Program-made: the position numbers and the translations under genes
Assembly: GCF_014174495.1 (NCBI RefSeq)
Contig: NZ_JACJHR010000008.1
Span: forward strand, 112,972 to 176,971
Length of the DNA: 64,000 nucleotides
Origin: Amycolatopsis echigonensis
Lineage (GTDB): Bacteria; Actinomycetota; Actinomycetes; Mycobacteriales; Pseudonocardiaceae
Reading direction: 5' to 3'
Shown here: piece after piece, positions 7,221 through 17,104 of the stretch
Numbering within the stretch: position 1 is the stretch's first letter
Layout of the letters: each line of letters starts with the position of its first letter
Notes under the pieces: model-generated
The model's input: only the letters and a program-made list of their open reading frames with translations
The model's database searches: none
What the model was told of the DNA's origin: nothing

Positions 7221-9659
7221 TCACTCCCCGGTCGCGACAGCCGTCACCGGACGCGTCCGCGTCGCCACCCAAGCGGGCACGACCGCGGCGAGCAACGCGA
7301 GCACGATCGCGGTCGCGATGATCACCAGGTAGATCGACACCGGACCGTCGGGCAGCACCCGTCCGGTCGCGACGAGACAGAACGGCACGATCGCGCCCGC
7401 CGACACCACGGTGCCCAGGAGGATGCCGATCACCGCGATCAGCCCGCCTTCGCCCGCGGCCATCCGCAGCACCTGACCGCGGGTGAACCCGCCGAGCCGC
7501 TGCAGGCCGAACTCCCTCCGTCGCCGCGAAGTGGCCATGACCAGGGTGTTCACCACGGAGATCACCGTGTACCCGACGATCATGCCGACCAGCAGGTAGT
7601 TCACCCACGCGCCGGTCTCGTCGCTCTTGGCGTTCGCGGCGGCCAGCGTGCTCCGGTCGCCGACCGACACCGGGAGACCGGCGGTCGCGGCGGTCAGGCT
7701 GTGCGTCAGCCGGGCCTGGTCGACCCCGGGCTCGGCGCGGACGAGCACCTGCCGGACGAGGCCGGCGGTGGTGTGTCCGGCGAGCAGGTCGGCGGGCAGC
7801 AGGAGCTGTTCGGCTCCGGCCCGCTGGTGCACGATCGCGACGATGCGAAGGGTCCGATCGGTCCCGTCGCCGAGACGGAGCGTGACGGAATCGCCGACCG
7901 ACCGGGACACCTCGGCGGTGTCCGGCAAGGCGATCGTGTCGCCGGTGAGGTCGGCGAGGTTGCCGCGCACGACCGTGGCGGCGTTGGTCGTCGCGTCGGT
8001 CAGGCCGAGCGCCGGGTAGCCCTTCTTGGTCTGGTTTTCGTCGAATGGCTCGGTGACGAACGCATGGCTGGTGACGTACGGCGAGGCCGCCGCGACGCCG
8101 TCCGCGTGCTTGATGCGGTCGAGTGCTTCCGGGGAAATCCCGGTGGGGCCCGAGACGATCGCGTCGGCCCGGAGGTCTTCGGCGAAGGCCTGCGCGGAAG
8201 CGGCGGTGGTCGTGGTCTGGAGGTAGATGTTGGCGGTCGCGATGCCGACGGCGAGCATGATCGGCGTGACGGCGCCGGCCACGCGGGTGGCGGCGTTGCG
8301 CGTGTTGGTGATCGCCAGCCAGCCGGTGACGCCGCTGACCAGGCGCATCGGCCCCTGCACCACGATCGCGGTCAGTTTCGTGACGCCCGGGCTGATCATC
8401 GCGACGCCGATCGCCCACAGCATCACCGCCGGACCCGCCGTGCTCGCCGCGTTGGGTCCCGTCATCACCGCGAGCGTGACGATGCCCAGCGCGGTCCCGC
8501 CGCCGAAGCACAGCAGCGCGACGATCAGCCGCAGCGGAGTCAGCCAGCCGCGCGGCACGGAGGCCTCGGCGAGCGCCGCAGTCGGGCGGATACGGCCGAC
8601 CCGGAATCCGGCTACCAGCGCGGAAACCCCGACGGCGAGCAGCGTCGCGCCCGCCGCGATGAGCATCGGGATCCAGCCCTGGTGGAACTGCACGACGGGC
8701 GAAATGAACCCGCCCGACGTGAACTGGTCGAACAGCCAGCGACCGAACACCGGCCCCAACGCGGCCGCGACACCGGTCGCGAGCACACCGATGACCAGCG
8801 CTTCGCCGAGAACCATCCGCCGCAGCTGCCGCGGCGTCGTGCCGATCGCGCGCAGCAGAGCCAATTCCCGCTGCCGCTGGCGCACCGACAGCATGAGCGT
8901 GCTCGCGATGACGAACACCGCGACGAGAATGGACAGTCCACCCGCGACACCGGCCAGCGGGATCAGCCGGCCGCCGCTCGCTTGCGCCTCCGGGAATTCG
9001 GCGAGACCGCGCTCGTCCCCGGTCAGCACGGACACCCCCGAACCGAGCTGCAATGCGGCCGGATTGTCAGTGACGACACCGAAGTAGTCGACCTTGCCGG
9101 GGTGTCCGGAGAGCTGATCGGCCACATCGTCAGCGAAGAAAACCTCGGGACTGGCACTGGTCCGAACGACGTGGTAGCGGCTGATCTTCCCTTGCACCGC
9201 AAGGTCAACCGGGCTTCCGGCGGACACGCCACTGGCCGCGGGCAGCACTACTTCGTCGGCACGCGGCGCGGGTCCGGGCAGCCGAGCGGACTCCCACCCG
9301 TGCGCGACAAGAGCCTGCTTGCCCAGCCACACTGGGAAATTCACTTCACCGACCACAGTGGACACCCCAGGCGTCGCACGGATCTTCTCCGCCAGCGACC
9401 GGTCCAGCCGGACCCGCTCCGGCAGCGCGACCGACTGCGTCTTGGGCTTGTCGGAGTGCTTCCGCAGTTCGAAGTCCTGTTGTCCGGCGACGACAGCCGA
9501 CGCCCAGGCCAGCCGGTGCGACGGTGCGGCGGACCGGATCCCGGTCTCCATCAGACCGGCGCAGGCGGACACGATCACCGCGCCGAGGAACGCGGCCACG
9601 AACGCGGCGATGAACCCGCCGGTCCGGAAACGCAAGGTGCGCAAGGCGAGGCCGAACAT
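7221..9659 (-). CDS. FtsX-family ABC transporter permease
   Basis: 812 residues with the duplicated MacB/FtsX layout. A first membrane helix near residue 15 (TGGFIAAFVAAFLGAVIVSA) is followed by a large extracytoplasmic domain, then three helices around 245-360 (ILVAVFVIASTLML, with RQRELALLRAIGTTPRQLRRM, the cytoplasmic FtsX motif). A second block follows a helix near 470 and ends in three more helices around 685-800 with RRREFGLQRLGGFTRGQVLRM. The start codon shares one base with the stop of the ATPase gene (TGATG), so the two form one transporter. Such permeases act in lipoprotein or antibiotic-peptide export or sensing; the substrate is unknown. Confidence 0.9.
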   Translation of the reverse strand: MFGLALRTLRFRTGGFIAAFVAAFLGAVIVSACAGLMETGIRSAAPSHRLAWASAVVAGQQDFELRKHSDKPKTQSVALPERVRLDRSLAEKIRATPGVSTVVGEVNFPVWLGKQALVAHGWESARLPGPAPRADEVVLPAASGVSAGSPVDLAVQGKISRYHVVRTSASPEVFFADDVADQLSGHPGKVDYFGVVTDNPAALQLGSGVSVLTGDERGLAEFPEAQASGGRLIPLAGVAGGLSILVAVFVIASTLMLSVRQRQRELALLRAIGTTPRQLRRMVLGEALVIGVLATGVAAALGPVFGRWLFDQFTSGGFISPVVQFHQGWIPMLIAAGATLLAVGVSALVAGFRVGRIRPTAALAEASVPRGWLTPLRLIVALLCFGGGTALGIVTLAVMTGPNAASTAGPAVMLWAIGVAMISPGVTKLTAIVVQGPMRLVSGVTGWLAITNTRNAATRVAGAVTPIMLAVGIATANIYLQTTTTAASAQAFAEDLRADAIVSGPTGISPEALDRIKHADGVAAASPYVTSHAFVTEPFDENQTKKGYPALGLTDATTNAATVVRGNLADLTGDTIALPDTAEVSRSVGDSVTLRLGDGTDRTLRIVAIVHQRAGAEQLLLPADLLAGHTTAGLVRQVLVRAEPGVDQARLTHSLTAATAGLPVSVGDRSTLAAANAKSDETGAWVNYLLVGMIVGYTVISVVNTLVMATSRRRREFGLQRLGGFTRGQVLRMAAGEGGLIAVIGILLGTVVSAGAIVPFCLVATGRVLPDGPVSIYLVIIATAIVLALLAAVVPAWVATRTRPVTAVATGE

Positions 9660-10405
9660 CAGAAGCCACCCACCGGCATCCGGTCGGCCCAGGCGCCGAG
9701 GTGCGTCATGCGTTCCGCGATCGCCGTCGCGGTCGGCTGGAGCAGTTCGCCGGCGACGCGGCCGTCCGCGAGAAAGACGACGCGGTCCGCGTAGGAGGCC
9801 GCGACCGGATCGTGCGTCACCATCACGACGGTCAGGCCGTCGCGCACCGATTCCGCCAGCAGGCCAAGGATTTCGCCGGCAGTGCGGGTGTCGAGCGCAC
9901 CGGTCGGCTCGTCGGCGAACAGCACCGCGGGACGGCTGACCAGCGCGCGAGCGATCGCCACCCGCTGCTGCTGGCCGCCGGAGAGCTGACCCGGCAGGTG
10001 CTTGCGCCGCTCGCTCAGGCCGACGTGCCCGAGCAGGTCGGCGACACGGCGGCGCTCCGCACGACGACCGGCCAGCCGCAGCGGCAGCACGACGTTCTGC
10101 TCGACGGTCAGCGCGGGCAGCAGGTTGAACGCCTGGAAGACGAACCCGACCTTGTCCCGGCGCAGCTTCGTCAGCCGCGTTTCGGAGAGCTTGCCCAGTT
10201 CCTGGCCGTCCAGCCGGACCGAACCGCTGGTCGGCCGGTCGAGTCCGGCCGCGCAGTGCAGGAACGTGCTCTTGCCCGAGCCCGACGGGCCCATCACCGC
10301 GGTGAACCCGCCGCGCGGAAAGGACAGGCTCACCCCGTCCAGTGCCGTGACCCGGCCGTAGTCCTTGCGTACGGATTCGAGCCGCACCGCTTCCCCAGTC
10401 GCCAT
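9659..10405 (-). CDS. ABC transporter ATP-binding protein (LolD/MacB type)
   Basis: 248 residues. Walker [10 protein letters not shown] near residue 40, Q-loop [17 protein letters not shown], signature LSGGQQQR near 144, Walker [14 protein letters not shown], and the H-loop VMVTHDP. This sequence set is typical of the LolD/MacB/SalX group that pairs with FtsX-type permeases, which is what follows. The ATG at 10405 is chosen over an upstream start at 10453: a TAGCGT box sits seven bases before it, suggesting a leaderless mRNA, and the first residues [16 protein letters not shown] fit the family. Confidence 0.93.
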   Translation of the reverse strand: MATGEAVRLESVRKDYGRVTALDGVSLSFPRGGFTAVMGPSGSGKSTFLHCAAGLDRPTSGSVRLDGQELGKLSETRLTKLRRDKVGFVFQAFNLLPALTVEQNVVLPLRLAGRRAERRRVADLLGHVGLSERRKHLPGQLSGGQQQRVAIARALVSRPAVLFADEPTGALDTRTAGEILGLLAESVRDGLTVVMVTHDPVAASYADRVVFLADGRVAGELLQPTATAIAERMTHLGAWADRMPVGGF

Positions 10406-10483
10406 GGGGAAAACGCTAGGGGCCGGCGGGGGAAAACACCCTGGGGCACGCACGCCGGGGCGGGGTAGGGCTGCCCCTACCTC

Positions 10484-11251
10484 TCAGGTGCGGCGGCGGT
10501 TGCCGAACCCGCCGGCGAGCTTGCGCAGCACCGGGCGCGGCAGCAGTCCGCCGATCCCGACCAGGGCTTTGTACTGCAGGCTCGGCACCGAGATCACCTT
10601 GCCGCGGCGCAGGTCGGCGAGTGCTTCGTCGACGACCTGGGCCACGTCGAGCCAGAACGCCTTCGGCCCCTCCGGTCGCAAACCGGCGCGCTGGTGGAAC
10701 TCGGTGTGGGTGAAGCCGGGGCACAGGGCCATCATCCGCACGCCCTTCGGCAGCGACATCGCGATGCCCTCGGTGAACGAGGTCACCCAGTTCTTGCTGG
10801 CGGTATAGGTCGAGCCGCGTCCCGAAAAGAAGCCGGCGACGCTGGAGATGTTGATAACCGAGCCGCTTCCGCGTTCGACCATGCCCGGCAGCGCCGCCCG
10901 GGTCAGCTGCAGCACGGCGGTCACGTTCACGTCGAGCTGGCGCTGCAGGTCGTCGGCCGGGATCTCCCAGAACTCGCCGCTCAGCCCGAAGCCCGCGTTG
11001 TTGACCAGCAGGTCGACCGGCTGTGTTTCGAGCAGCTCGGCGACGCGACGACGGCCGTCCACTTCGGACAGATCGGCGGGGAGCACGGTCACCTCGACGC
11101 CGTGCCGCGCGCGCAGCTGGCCAGCCAGCGCGGCCAGCCGCTCCTCGTCCCGGGCGACCAGGACGAGGTCGTGCTTGTCGGCGGCGAGCCGGCGCGCGAA
11201 TTCCGCGCCGATGCCCGCGGTGGCTCCGGTGATCACAGAACTGGTGGTCAT
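10484..11251 (-). CDS. Short-chain dehydrogenase/reductase (SDR)
   Basis: 255 residues with the classical SDR pattern: nucleotide-binding TGATAGIG at residues 8-15, LVNNAGFG near 84, the catalytic Ser in VINISSVAG near 136 and Y-x-x-x-K in YTASK near 150. It would oxidise or reduce a carbonyl or hydroxyl with NAD(P)(H); the substrate is unknown. It resembles the DltE-like group often annotated as a ketoacyl reductase homologue. A TAGCTT box seven bases before the ATG suggests a leaderless transcript. Same strand as the ABC genes but separated by 78 bp and an own promoter for those genes. Confidence 0.88.
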   Translation of the reverse strand: MTTSSVITGATAGIGAEFARRLAADKHDLVLVARDEERLAALAGQLRARHGVEVTVLPADLSEVDGRRRVAELLETQPVDLLVNNAGFGLSGEFWEIPADDLQRQLDVNVTAVLQLTRAALPGMVERGSGSVINISSVAGFFSGRGSTYTASKNWVTSFTEGIAMSLPKGVRMMALCPGFTHTEFHQRAGLRPEGPKAFWLDVAQVVDEALADLRRGKVISVPSLQYKALVGIGGLLPRPVLRKLAGGFGNRRRT

Positions 11252-11312
11252 GTGGGTGAAGCTACCCGTTTTTCAGCTGCGTTTGCGCTGGTGGCGCAGT
11301 ATCGTCCGGCGC

Positions 11313-12182
11313 ATGGGCAAGCACACCAAGCGGACGCCCGGATATCTGCCCCGGATGGCCGCCGGTGCGGCGCCCCTCGCTCTGTTGCTCGCCGGCCCGG
11401 CCGCGGCGCTGGCGGACACCCCGCGCGGGGGATTGCCGCTCGACCTGCACCAGCACGGTTCCTCTTCCGATCTCCAGTTCACCCGCGACGAGACGATCGC
11501 GACGCGCGACCTGCCGGCGTCCGCCACGTCGAACCTGCACCAGGCGCTCGGCCCGGACACCGCCGGTCAGTCCCAGACCCACGAGCTGCGGCTCGGCGAG
11601 GCAGGCCGCGCGCTCGCCGGCGACGACCTCGGCGTGCACCACACGCAGCCGTTCGACGGTGCGCACGTAGCCGGTCTGGACCAGTCGGCGCGGCACGGCG
11701 TTCAGCTGCCGCACGGCGTCGACGCGCTCTCCAGCAGCAAGACCGGTGCCGAGACGGGTCTGGCCGGGCGGTTCTCCGGCGACCTGATGAGCGGCACCCG
11801 CGTCGAACGCACCGCCGCCGACGCCGTCGACCTCGGCCCGGCGGGCTCGGTGGTCGCGAACTCCGACGAAAGCGTGCTCGGCCAGTTCACCGGCAAGCTC
11901 GACGTGACGCGGCTGGAGTCCACGCAGCGGCACAGCGTCTCCGGCGACCTCGGCCCGGTGCACACACTGGCCGCGACGAGCCAGTCGACCGCCGACCGCA
12001 CGGAGGGGTTCCACGGCGAACTGTCGGCCGCGGACCTCGCGGCGGCGCACGCGAGCACCGCTTCTACCCTGGGTATTCCGGTTACCCGGAGTCAGCACGT
12101 GGGCGCCGAGGTGCTGGGCAATCCGGTCATTGACAACGGATGGACAGTTTCCGGGCCGCCGTTCACTTTCTCGCCCGGCTAA
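11313..12182 (+). CDS. Secreted protein of unknown function
   Basis: 289 residues: a basic start (MGKHTKRTPGYLPRM), then a hydrophobic stretch AAGAAPLALLLAGPAAALA with an A-L-A cleavage-type site, then a polar mature part rich in H, S, T, D and G with no cysteine. Repeated motifs of the form GxLxxxxLxxTxxxxVSGDLG suggest a low-complexity beta-type repeat. I do not recognise a family. A TATCGT box seven bases before the ATG suggests leaderless transcription. It is divergent from the SDR gene, 61 bp apart, so both may share a control region. Confidence 0.7.
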   Translation: MGKHTKRTPGYLPRMAAGAAPLALLLAGPAAALADTPRGGLPLDLHQHGSSSDLQFTRDETIATRDLPASATSNLHQALGPDTAGQSQTHELRLGEAGRALAGDDLGVHHTQPFDGAHVAGLDQSARHGVQLPHGVDALSSSKTGAETGLAGRFSGDLMSGTRVERTAADAVDLGPAGSVVANSDESVLGQFTGKLDVTRLESTQRHSVSGDLGPVHTLAATSQSTADRTEGFHGELSAADLAAAHASTASTLGIPVTRSQHVGAEVLGNPVIDNGWTVSGPPFTFSPG

Positions 12183-12422
12183 ATTCACCGACCTGCCGAG
12201 TCCGCTTTCGGCAACCGAGTCCGGACCGTTTCCGGATCGTGAAACGGCCCCCGACGCGAGCCGCCGCGAGCTGCCGACCTTCACCCGTTCGTCTTAAGCG
12301 AGGTGGGGTTTCCTTTACCCACCGTGGTTATTCGGCGCAGGAATGTGGGCTCGACCAGGTGGGGCCGCCTTCGAGAGAGTCCCCAGCGGGACGCGCGCAT
12401 CCGCTTGGATAGCCTGCGGGGC

Positions 12423-15400
12423 GTGGTCGACCTCGAATCCGTTGCCGCCGAAAAGGCGTCGCCGACAGCTATCGGCAAGAGCCCAGCCGCGCGTCGGGCG
12501 CGGTTGCTCGCTGCGGTTTTCGGAATCGCCGGCGCGATCCTCGCGATCGCGGTCCCGTTCCTGCCCGTCACGCTTGAGCAAACCACCCTCGACTGGCCGA
12601 CGGCCCAGGGCACCAGAGCGGTGTCCGCCCCGCTGACCGCACAGGCCCCGATCTCGCTCGACGCGAAGGTCCCGTGCGCGACCGCCCGGGCGCTCGACGC
12701 GCGCACCGACGGCAAGGCCGTGCTGTTCAGCACCAACCCGCCGAGCTCCAGCATCGGCACGGTCACCGGGATGGCCCTGCAGGTCGGCGACGGCCAGCTC
12801 ACGCTCTCCTCACAGGGCCAGCAGCTCGGCTCGGCCCCGGTAGGCGAGGGCGACTGCACGATCACCGTGCACTCCGACGCGAAGCACACGACCGCGTCCG
12901 TCGGCGGGACCCGGCTGGCCGACGTCAGCGACGACCACCGGCCGCAGCTCACCGGCTTCTTCTCCGACCTGACGAACCAGGACGACACGCACGGCCTCTC
13001 GGTCTCCGCGCAGGTGGACAACCGCTGGGCCAGCACCGCGACCGCCATCAAGCTGGCCGCCATCGTCCTGTCGGTGCTCTGCTTCGCCGGCGCGGTGATC
13101 GGGCTGTACCGGCTGGACCGGCTTTCCGGCCGGCGCGCGCCCCGGCTGGCCGCGCGCGGCTGGTGGAAGCTGAAATTCCTGGACATAGCAGTGCTCGGCA
13201 CGCTCGTCGTCTGGTGGCTGATCGGCGCGATGACCGCCGACGACGGCTACTTCACGACCATGGCGCGCGTCCGCGGCGACGCCGGGTACATCGGCGAGTA
13301 CTACCGGTGGTTCGCCGCGCCGGACGCGCCGATGGCGTGGTTCGTCGACGTCTACTCGTGGATGGCCAAGGTCAGTTCGCTCACGCCGTGGATGCGGCTG
13401 CCGTCGCTGTTGATGGGCGTCGCCTGCTGGATGCTGATCAGCCGCGGCGTGCTTCCCCGGCTCGGCAGGCAGGTGCGGATCAGCAGCGCGGCCGGCTGGG
13501 CGGCGGGAGCGGTCTTCCTGGCCTTCTGGCTGCCCTACGACAACGGACTGCGCCCGGAAAACCTGGTCGCCCTGCTGTCGCTGATCTCGATCTGCACCGT
13601 CGAACGCGCCGTGGCGACCCGGCGGATGGGCCCGGCGGCGATCGGGCTGACGGTCGCGGCGCTGTGCGTCTCGGTCAACCCGCACGGGCTGATGGCCGTG
13701 CTGCCGTTCGTGGTCGGGCTGAAACCGCTGGCGAAGATCGTGCTCCGGCACGCCCGCCAGTTCGGCTGGGTGCCGGTGCTCGCGCCGATCGCCTCCTCCG
13801 GACTGGTGATCCTCGCGCTGATCTTCTGCGACCAGACGCTGAGCGGCACGCTCGAATCGGTGCGGCTTCGGTCCTCGCTCGGGCCGACTGGGGCCTGGTA
13901 CAACGAGCTGGACCGGTACACGATGCTGTTCAGCAACGGCCCGGACGGCTCCATGACGCGCCGGTTCCCGGTGCTGCTGATCTTCCTCTGCCTGGCGACC
14001 TGCGCGGTCGTGCTGCTGCGGCGCGGGAACATCCGCGGCGCCGCGCTCGGCCCGAGCCGTCGCCTGCTCGGCATCAGCGCACTGTCCTTCGTGGTCCTCG
14101 CGCTCGCTCCGACCAAGCACTCGCACCACTTCGGCATGCTGGTCGCGGTCGGCGGTCCGCTCGCCGCGCTCACCGCGTTGTCGACCAGCACCACCGTGCT
14201 GCTGTCGCGCCGCAACCGGTCGGCGTTCTTCGCCGGGCTGATGGTGATCGTCGCGCTGGCCTCGACCGGGCCGAACGCCTGGTGGTACGTCTCGGCGTGG
14301 GGCGTGCCGTGGTTCGACCTGCCGCCGCAGCTTTTCGGCATCAAGCTGAGCACGATGGCGCTCGTCGCGGCCGCGGTCGCGCTGGCGATCGCGGCGATCG
14401 AGCACATGAAGCACAACGAGCACGAACCGTTCGTACCGCCCGCCCCGGTGGCGAAGTCCGACCTGGAAAACCGCGGCCGGGCGCTGCGGCTCGGGCTCGC
14501 GCCGCTGTCGACGGTGTGCGCGATTCTGGTGCTGTTCGAGGTCGGCAGCATCGCGAAGGGCATCCAGAAGCGCTGGGACACCTACAACATGGGTGCCGAC
14601 AACATCCGGCAGCTGGCCGGGCAAAGCTGCGGGCTGTCCGACTACATCAAGGTCGAACGCGACCCGAAGGCCGGCCTTCTCGAAGCGGCTCCGCAGCAGC
14701 CGCAGAACGCCGCGCCGGGCTGGCAGGTGCCCGCCGACGCCGACCGCGGAACCACGCCGAAGGACTGGCTGACCAGCACCCAGAAGGGTTTCGTGACCAA
14801 CGGCGGCCTGCCGACCGAAAACGCCGACCAATGGAACCCGCCGTACCAGTTCGGCAAGGACGGCGCCCCGATCTGGGGCAGCTACCACAAGTCCGGCGAC
14901 GGCGCGGGCGACCTGCGCACCCCGTGGTACTCGATCCCGGAGCGGGCGCGCGACGGCTCGGTGCCGATCGTGGTCGCCCTCGCGGGCAAGGCCGACGACC
15001 CGAACTCGCTGACCGCCGAATTCGGCAGGAACACCCCCGCCGGGTTCCAGGTGCTCAGCCGCGAGCAGCTCGACGCGAAGAAGAAGGACACCAACTGGCG
15101 GGACGCGCGGGTCAGCGTGCCCGCGGGCGCCGACCAGGTGCGGATCGTGGCGAAGGGCCGCGGGCTCGGCAGCGAAGGCTGGTTCGCGTTCAGCGCGCCG
15201 CGGGCGCCGAAGATCGCGAAGATGACCGACGTGGTCGGGCAGGACCCGGTGTTCCTGGAGTGGGCCGCCGCCGCGCAGCACCCGTGCCTGCGTCCGTCGT
15301 CGATTCACAACGGGATCGCCGAGATGCCGAAGTACCGGATCAGCGCGGGCGACGACCTGCGGACGGTCGGCCGGTACTGGTCCTCGCCGGCCGGCGGCGG

Positions 15401-15620
15401 GCCGTTCACCTGGATGAACGCGAGTACCCAGATGGAGGCGTTGCCGACGTATCTGGAAGGCGACGTCGACCGGGACTGGGGGACGTTGTACGAGGTGAAG
15501 CCCGAGGTCTCGAGCGCGCTTCCGCCCTCGGCGGCGTTGCATCAGAAGTCGGTGACGCACTCCGGGATCTGGTCGCCTGGTCCGCTGGCCAAGCCCGCGA
15601 ACCCGACCGGCGAGACGTAA
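12423..15620 (+). CDS. EmbC-family arabinosyltransferase
   Basis: A 1065-residue membrane glycosyltransferase of the GT-C class (EmbA/B/C). It transfers arabinofuranose from decaprenyl-phospho-arabinose to arabinogalactan or lipoarabinomannan outside the membrane. Visible: a first membrane helix near residue 30, an extracellular lectin-like domain, a second helix near 215, then the catalytic loop motif TADDGYFTTMARV near 272 with the DD pair, about a dozen helices up to residue 670, and a large C-terminal carbohydrate-binding domain. GTG at 12423 is chosen: the preceding 40 codons of open frame look non-coding and a TAGCCT box lies seven bases upstream. One copy only here; which of EmbA, B or C it corresponds to cannot be settled. 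Confidence 0.9.
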   Translation: MVDLESVAAEKASPTAIGKSPAARRARLLAAVFGIAGAILAIAVPFLPVTLEQTTLDWPTAQGTRAVSAPLTAQAPISLDAKVPCATARALDARTDGKAVLFSTNPPSSSIGTVTGMALQVGDGQLTLSSQGQQLGSAPVGEGDCTITVHSDAKHTTASVGGTRLADVSDDHRPQLTGFFSDLTNQDDTHGLSVSAQVDNRWASTATAIKLAAIVLSVLCFAGAVIGLYRLDRLSGRRAPRLAARGWWKLKFLDIAVLGTLVVWWLIGAMTADDGYFTTMARVRGDAGYIGEYYRWFAAPDAPMAWFVDVYSWMAKVSSLTPWMRLPSLLMGVACWMLISRGVLPRLGRQVRISSAAGWAAGAVFLAFWLPYDNGLRPENLVALLSLISICTVERAVATRRMGPAAIGLTVAALCVSVNPHGLMAVLPFVVGLKPLAKIVLRHARQFGWVPVLAPIASSGLVILALIFCDQTLSGTLESVRLRSSLGPTGAWYNELDRYTMLFSNGPDGSMTRRFPVLLIFLCLATCAVVLLRRGNIRGAALGPSRRLLGISALSFVVLALAPTKHSHHFGMLVAVGGPLAALTALSTSTTVLLSRRNRSAFFAGLMVIVALASTGPNAWWYVSAWGVPWFDLPPQLFGIKLSTMALVAAAVALAIAAIEHMKHNEHEPFVPPAPVAKSDLENRGRALRLGLAPLSTVCAILVLFEVGSIAKGIQKRWDTYNMGADNIRQLAGQSCGLSDYIKVERDPKAGLLEAAPQQPQNAAPGWQVPADADRGTTPKDWLTSTQKGFVTNGGLPTENADQWNPPYQFGKDGAPIWGSYHKSGDGAGDLRTPWYSIPERARDGSVPIVVALAGKADDPNSLTAEFGRNTPAGFQVLSREQLDAKKKDTNWRDARVSVPAGADQVRIVAKGRGLGSEGWFAFSAPRAPKIAKMTDVVGQDPVFLEWAAAAQHPCLRPSSIHNGIAEMPKYRISAGDDLRTVGRYWSSPAGGGPFTWMNASTQMEALPTYLEGDVDRDWGTLYEVKPEVSSALPPSAALHQKSVTHSGIWSPGPLAKPANPTGET

Positions 15621-15632
15621 ACCGGGCGTGCG

Positions 15633-15675
15633 GTGAAGGGCCCCTTGATTCGCTCAAGGGGCCCTTCGCGCTTTT
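15633..15675. terminator. Stem-loop of the GTGAAGGG dispersed family, likely terminator
   Basis: A 14-bp perfect stem (GAAGGGCCCCTTGA at 15635-15648 against its complement at 15654-15667) with a 5-base loop, followed by GCGCTTTT. It lies between the convergent emb gene and the GH105 gene and could end both. A related but longer element lies at 18235-18285. Confidence 0.75.
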
Positions 15676-16823
15676 CAGGGTCGATATCGGGTGAACTGCT
15701 CGTTCATGATCAAGAACGCGCCGAGCCCGTGGAAGTCGTTGGTCAGCCGCTTCCGCGCGAAGTAGAACTGCAAGTCCCCGACGTTCGTCCCTTCGCAGAT
15801 GTCGGTGATATTCGTCAGCCCGTCCGGACCCAGGGACACCTTCTGCAGGACTCCGGCATACCCGCGTTGAGCGACCGAGGCATAGGACGCGGGCAGGTAT
15901 CCGCGCTCGATCGCGCGGGAAACGGTGAACGCGTACATCGAGGACGCGGACGTCTCCAGCCAGTTCCCGGCGTCGCCGCCGTGGTCGACCACCTGGTACC
16001 ACCGGCCGGTCCGCGGATCCTGGAACCGGCGGTACCCCTCCGCCAGGAACTTGACGATCCCGACCAGCTCCGGCCGTCGCGGATGGTCGGCGGGCAGCAC
16101 CTCGAGGATGTCGATCGCCGCCATCCCGAACCAGCCGACCGCGCGGGCCCAGTGGAAGCCGGAGTGCTTGCCGGGCCCGGTCGCCCACGGCTGGGTGCCG
16201 CTTTCGTCGTAGGCGTGGTAGATCAGGCCCTTCGCGGGTTCCTTGAGGTGTCCGAAGTAGACGGAAAGGTTCTTGGCGGATTCCTCGTAGCAGTAGCCCG
16301 GATCGTTGAAAACCTTGCCGTACAAGGCGAGGAACGGCTGCGCCATGTACACGCCGTCGCCCCACAGCTGGTGCTGACGGCTGACCGCGTGCCACATCCC
16401 GCCGTCGCTCGTGCGCGGGTAGGTCTCGAAGCGTTTGCGCAGCTGGTCGGCGGCCTTGCGGTACTTGGCGTCGCCGGTTTCGTTGTACAGCAACGGAAGC
16501 ATCTGACAGGCGCGCATCAAGTCGAGGCTGCTGAAGCTGTTGGAGATGCCGTCGTCGGTGATGAACCGGTCGTACCAGGCGATGACGTAATCGAGGTATT
16601 CGCGTTCCTTCGTGCGCCGGTAGAAGAGGTACTGGCCGTAGAAGTAGAGGCCGAGCGGGTAGCTCCAGCCGCCGATGGACGCCGGGGTGTAGCGCTTCAT
16701 GGTGGAGTCGATGACGGCACGGGACCAGTCGCGCGCTTCCCGGGCCGACGCGGCCCCGGGCAGCGCGAGCGTGCCGAGCGCCGCCGCGGTGCCGGCCAGA
16801 ACCGATCTTCTCGAGAGGGACAT
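15675..16823 (-). CDS. GH105 unsaturated glucuronyl/rhamnogalacturonyl hydrolase, Tat-exported
   Basis: 382 residues. The N-terminus MSLSRRSVLAGTAAALGTLALPGAASA is a twin-arginine signal peptide, so the enzyme is secreted folded. The rest is an (alpha/alpha)6 barrel of the GH88/GH105 type (YteR/YesR): GGWSYPLGLY near residue 50, HQLWGDGVYMAQPFLALYG near 150 with the general-acid Asp, HSGFHWARAVGWFGMAA near 220 and NWLETSASSMYAF near 290. It would cleave the unsaturated uronic-acid end left on pectin fragments by lyases. No other pectin gene is near, and it sits convergent with the emb gene. Confidence 0.87.
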   Translation of the reverse strand: MSLSRRSVLAGTAAALGTLALPGAASAREARDWSRAVIDSTMKRYTPASIGGWSYPLGLYFYGQYLFYRRTKEREYLDYVIAWYDRFITDDGISNSFSSLDLMRACQMLPLLYNETGDAKYRKAADQLRKRFETYPRTSDGGMWHAVSRQHQLWGDGVYMAQPFLALYGKVFNDPGYCYEESAKNLSVYFGHLKEPAKGLIYHAYDESGTQPWATGPGKHSGFHWARAVGWFGMAAIDILEVLPADHPRRPELVGIVKFLAEGYRRFQDPRTGRWYQVVDHGGDAGNWLETSASSMYAFTVSRAIERGYLPASYASVAQRGYAGVLQKVSLGPDGLTNITDICEGTNVGDLQFYFARKRLTNDFHGLGAFLIMNEQFTRYRP

Positions 16824-17104
16824 GCGGGTGTCCTTCCTGCTGTCGGCGGCGGCGGGAAAGGCTGTCGAACGACCTCTACTCGGTCCCGGAGCGGTCCGGC
16901 AAGAATCCTGTCCTGGATGTCCGCTCCGATCGCTGGATAGGCGCAGCGGGCCCTCCGGTCAGCGGGAACCCGTCCGCACGGGACACCGAATCCGGGCGAT
17001 TAGCCGATTTGTCGACGCGACCTGGACGGTTCCGGCCAAACGGGGCGCGCCGACACGGTGCTGCCGTCCCGGTCGGAGCGCCCGGCAGCGATACCCTGAC
17101 CGGC

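Noticed and set aside
7701..9794. A 697-codon open frame antisense to the FtsX-type permease
   Set aside because: High GC leaves long antisense frames open. The translation is Arg/Gly/Asp/His-rich with no domain, while the opposite strand is a clear permease.
12674..15694. A 1006-codon frame overlapping the emb gene on the same strand
   Set aside because: Frame-shifted shadow: Arg/Ala-rich, no hydrophobic segments, against a good arabinosyltransferase in the other frame.
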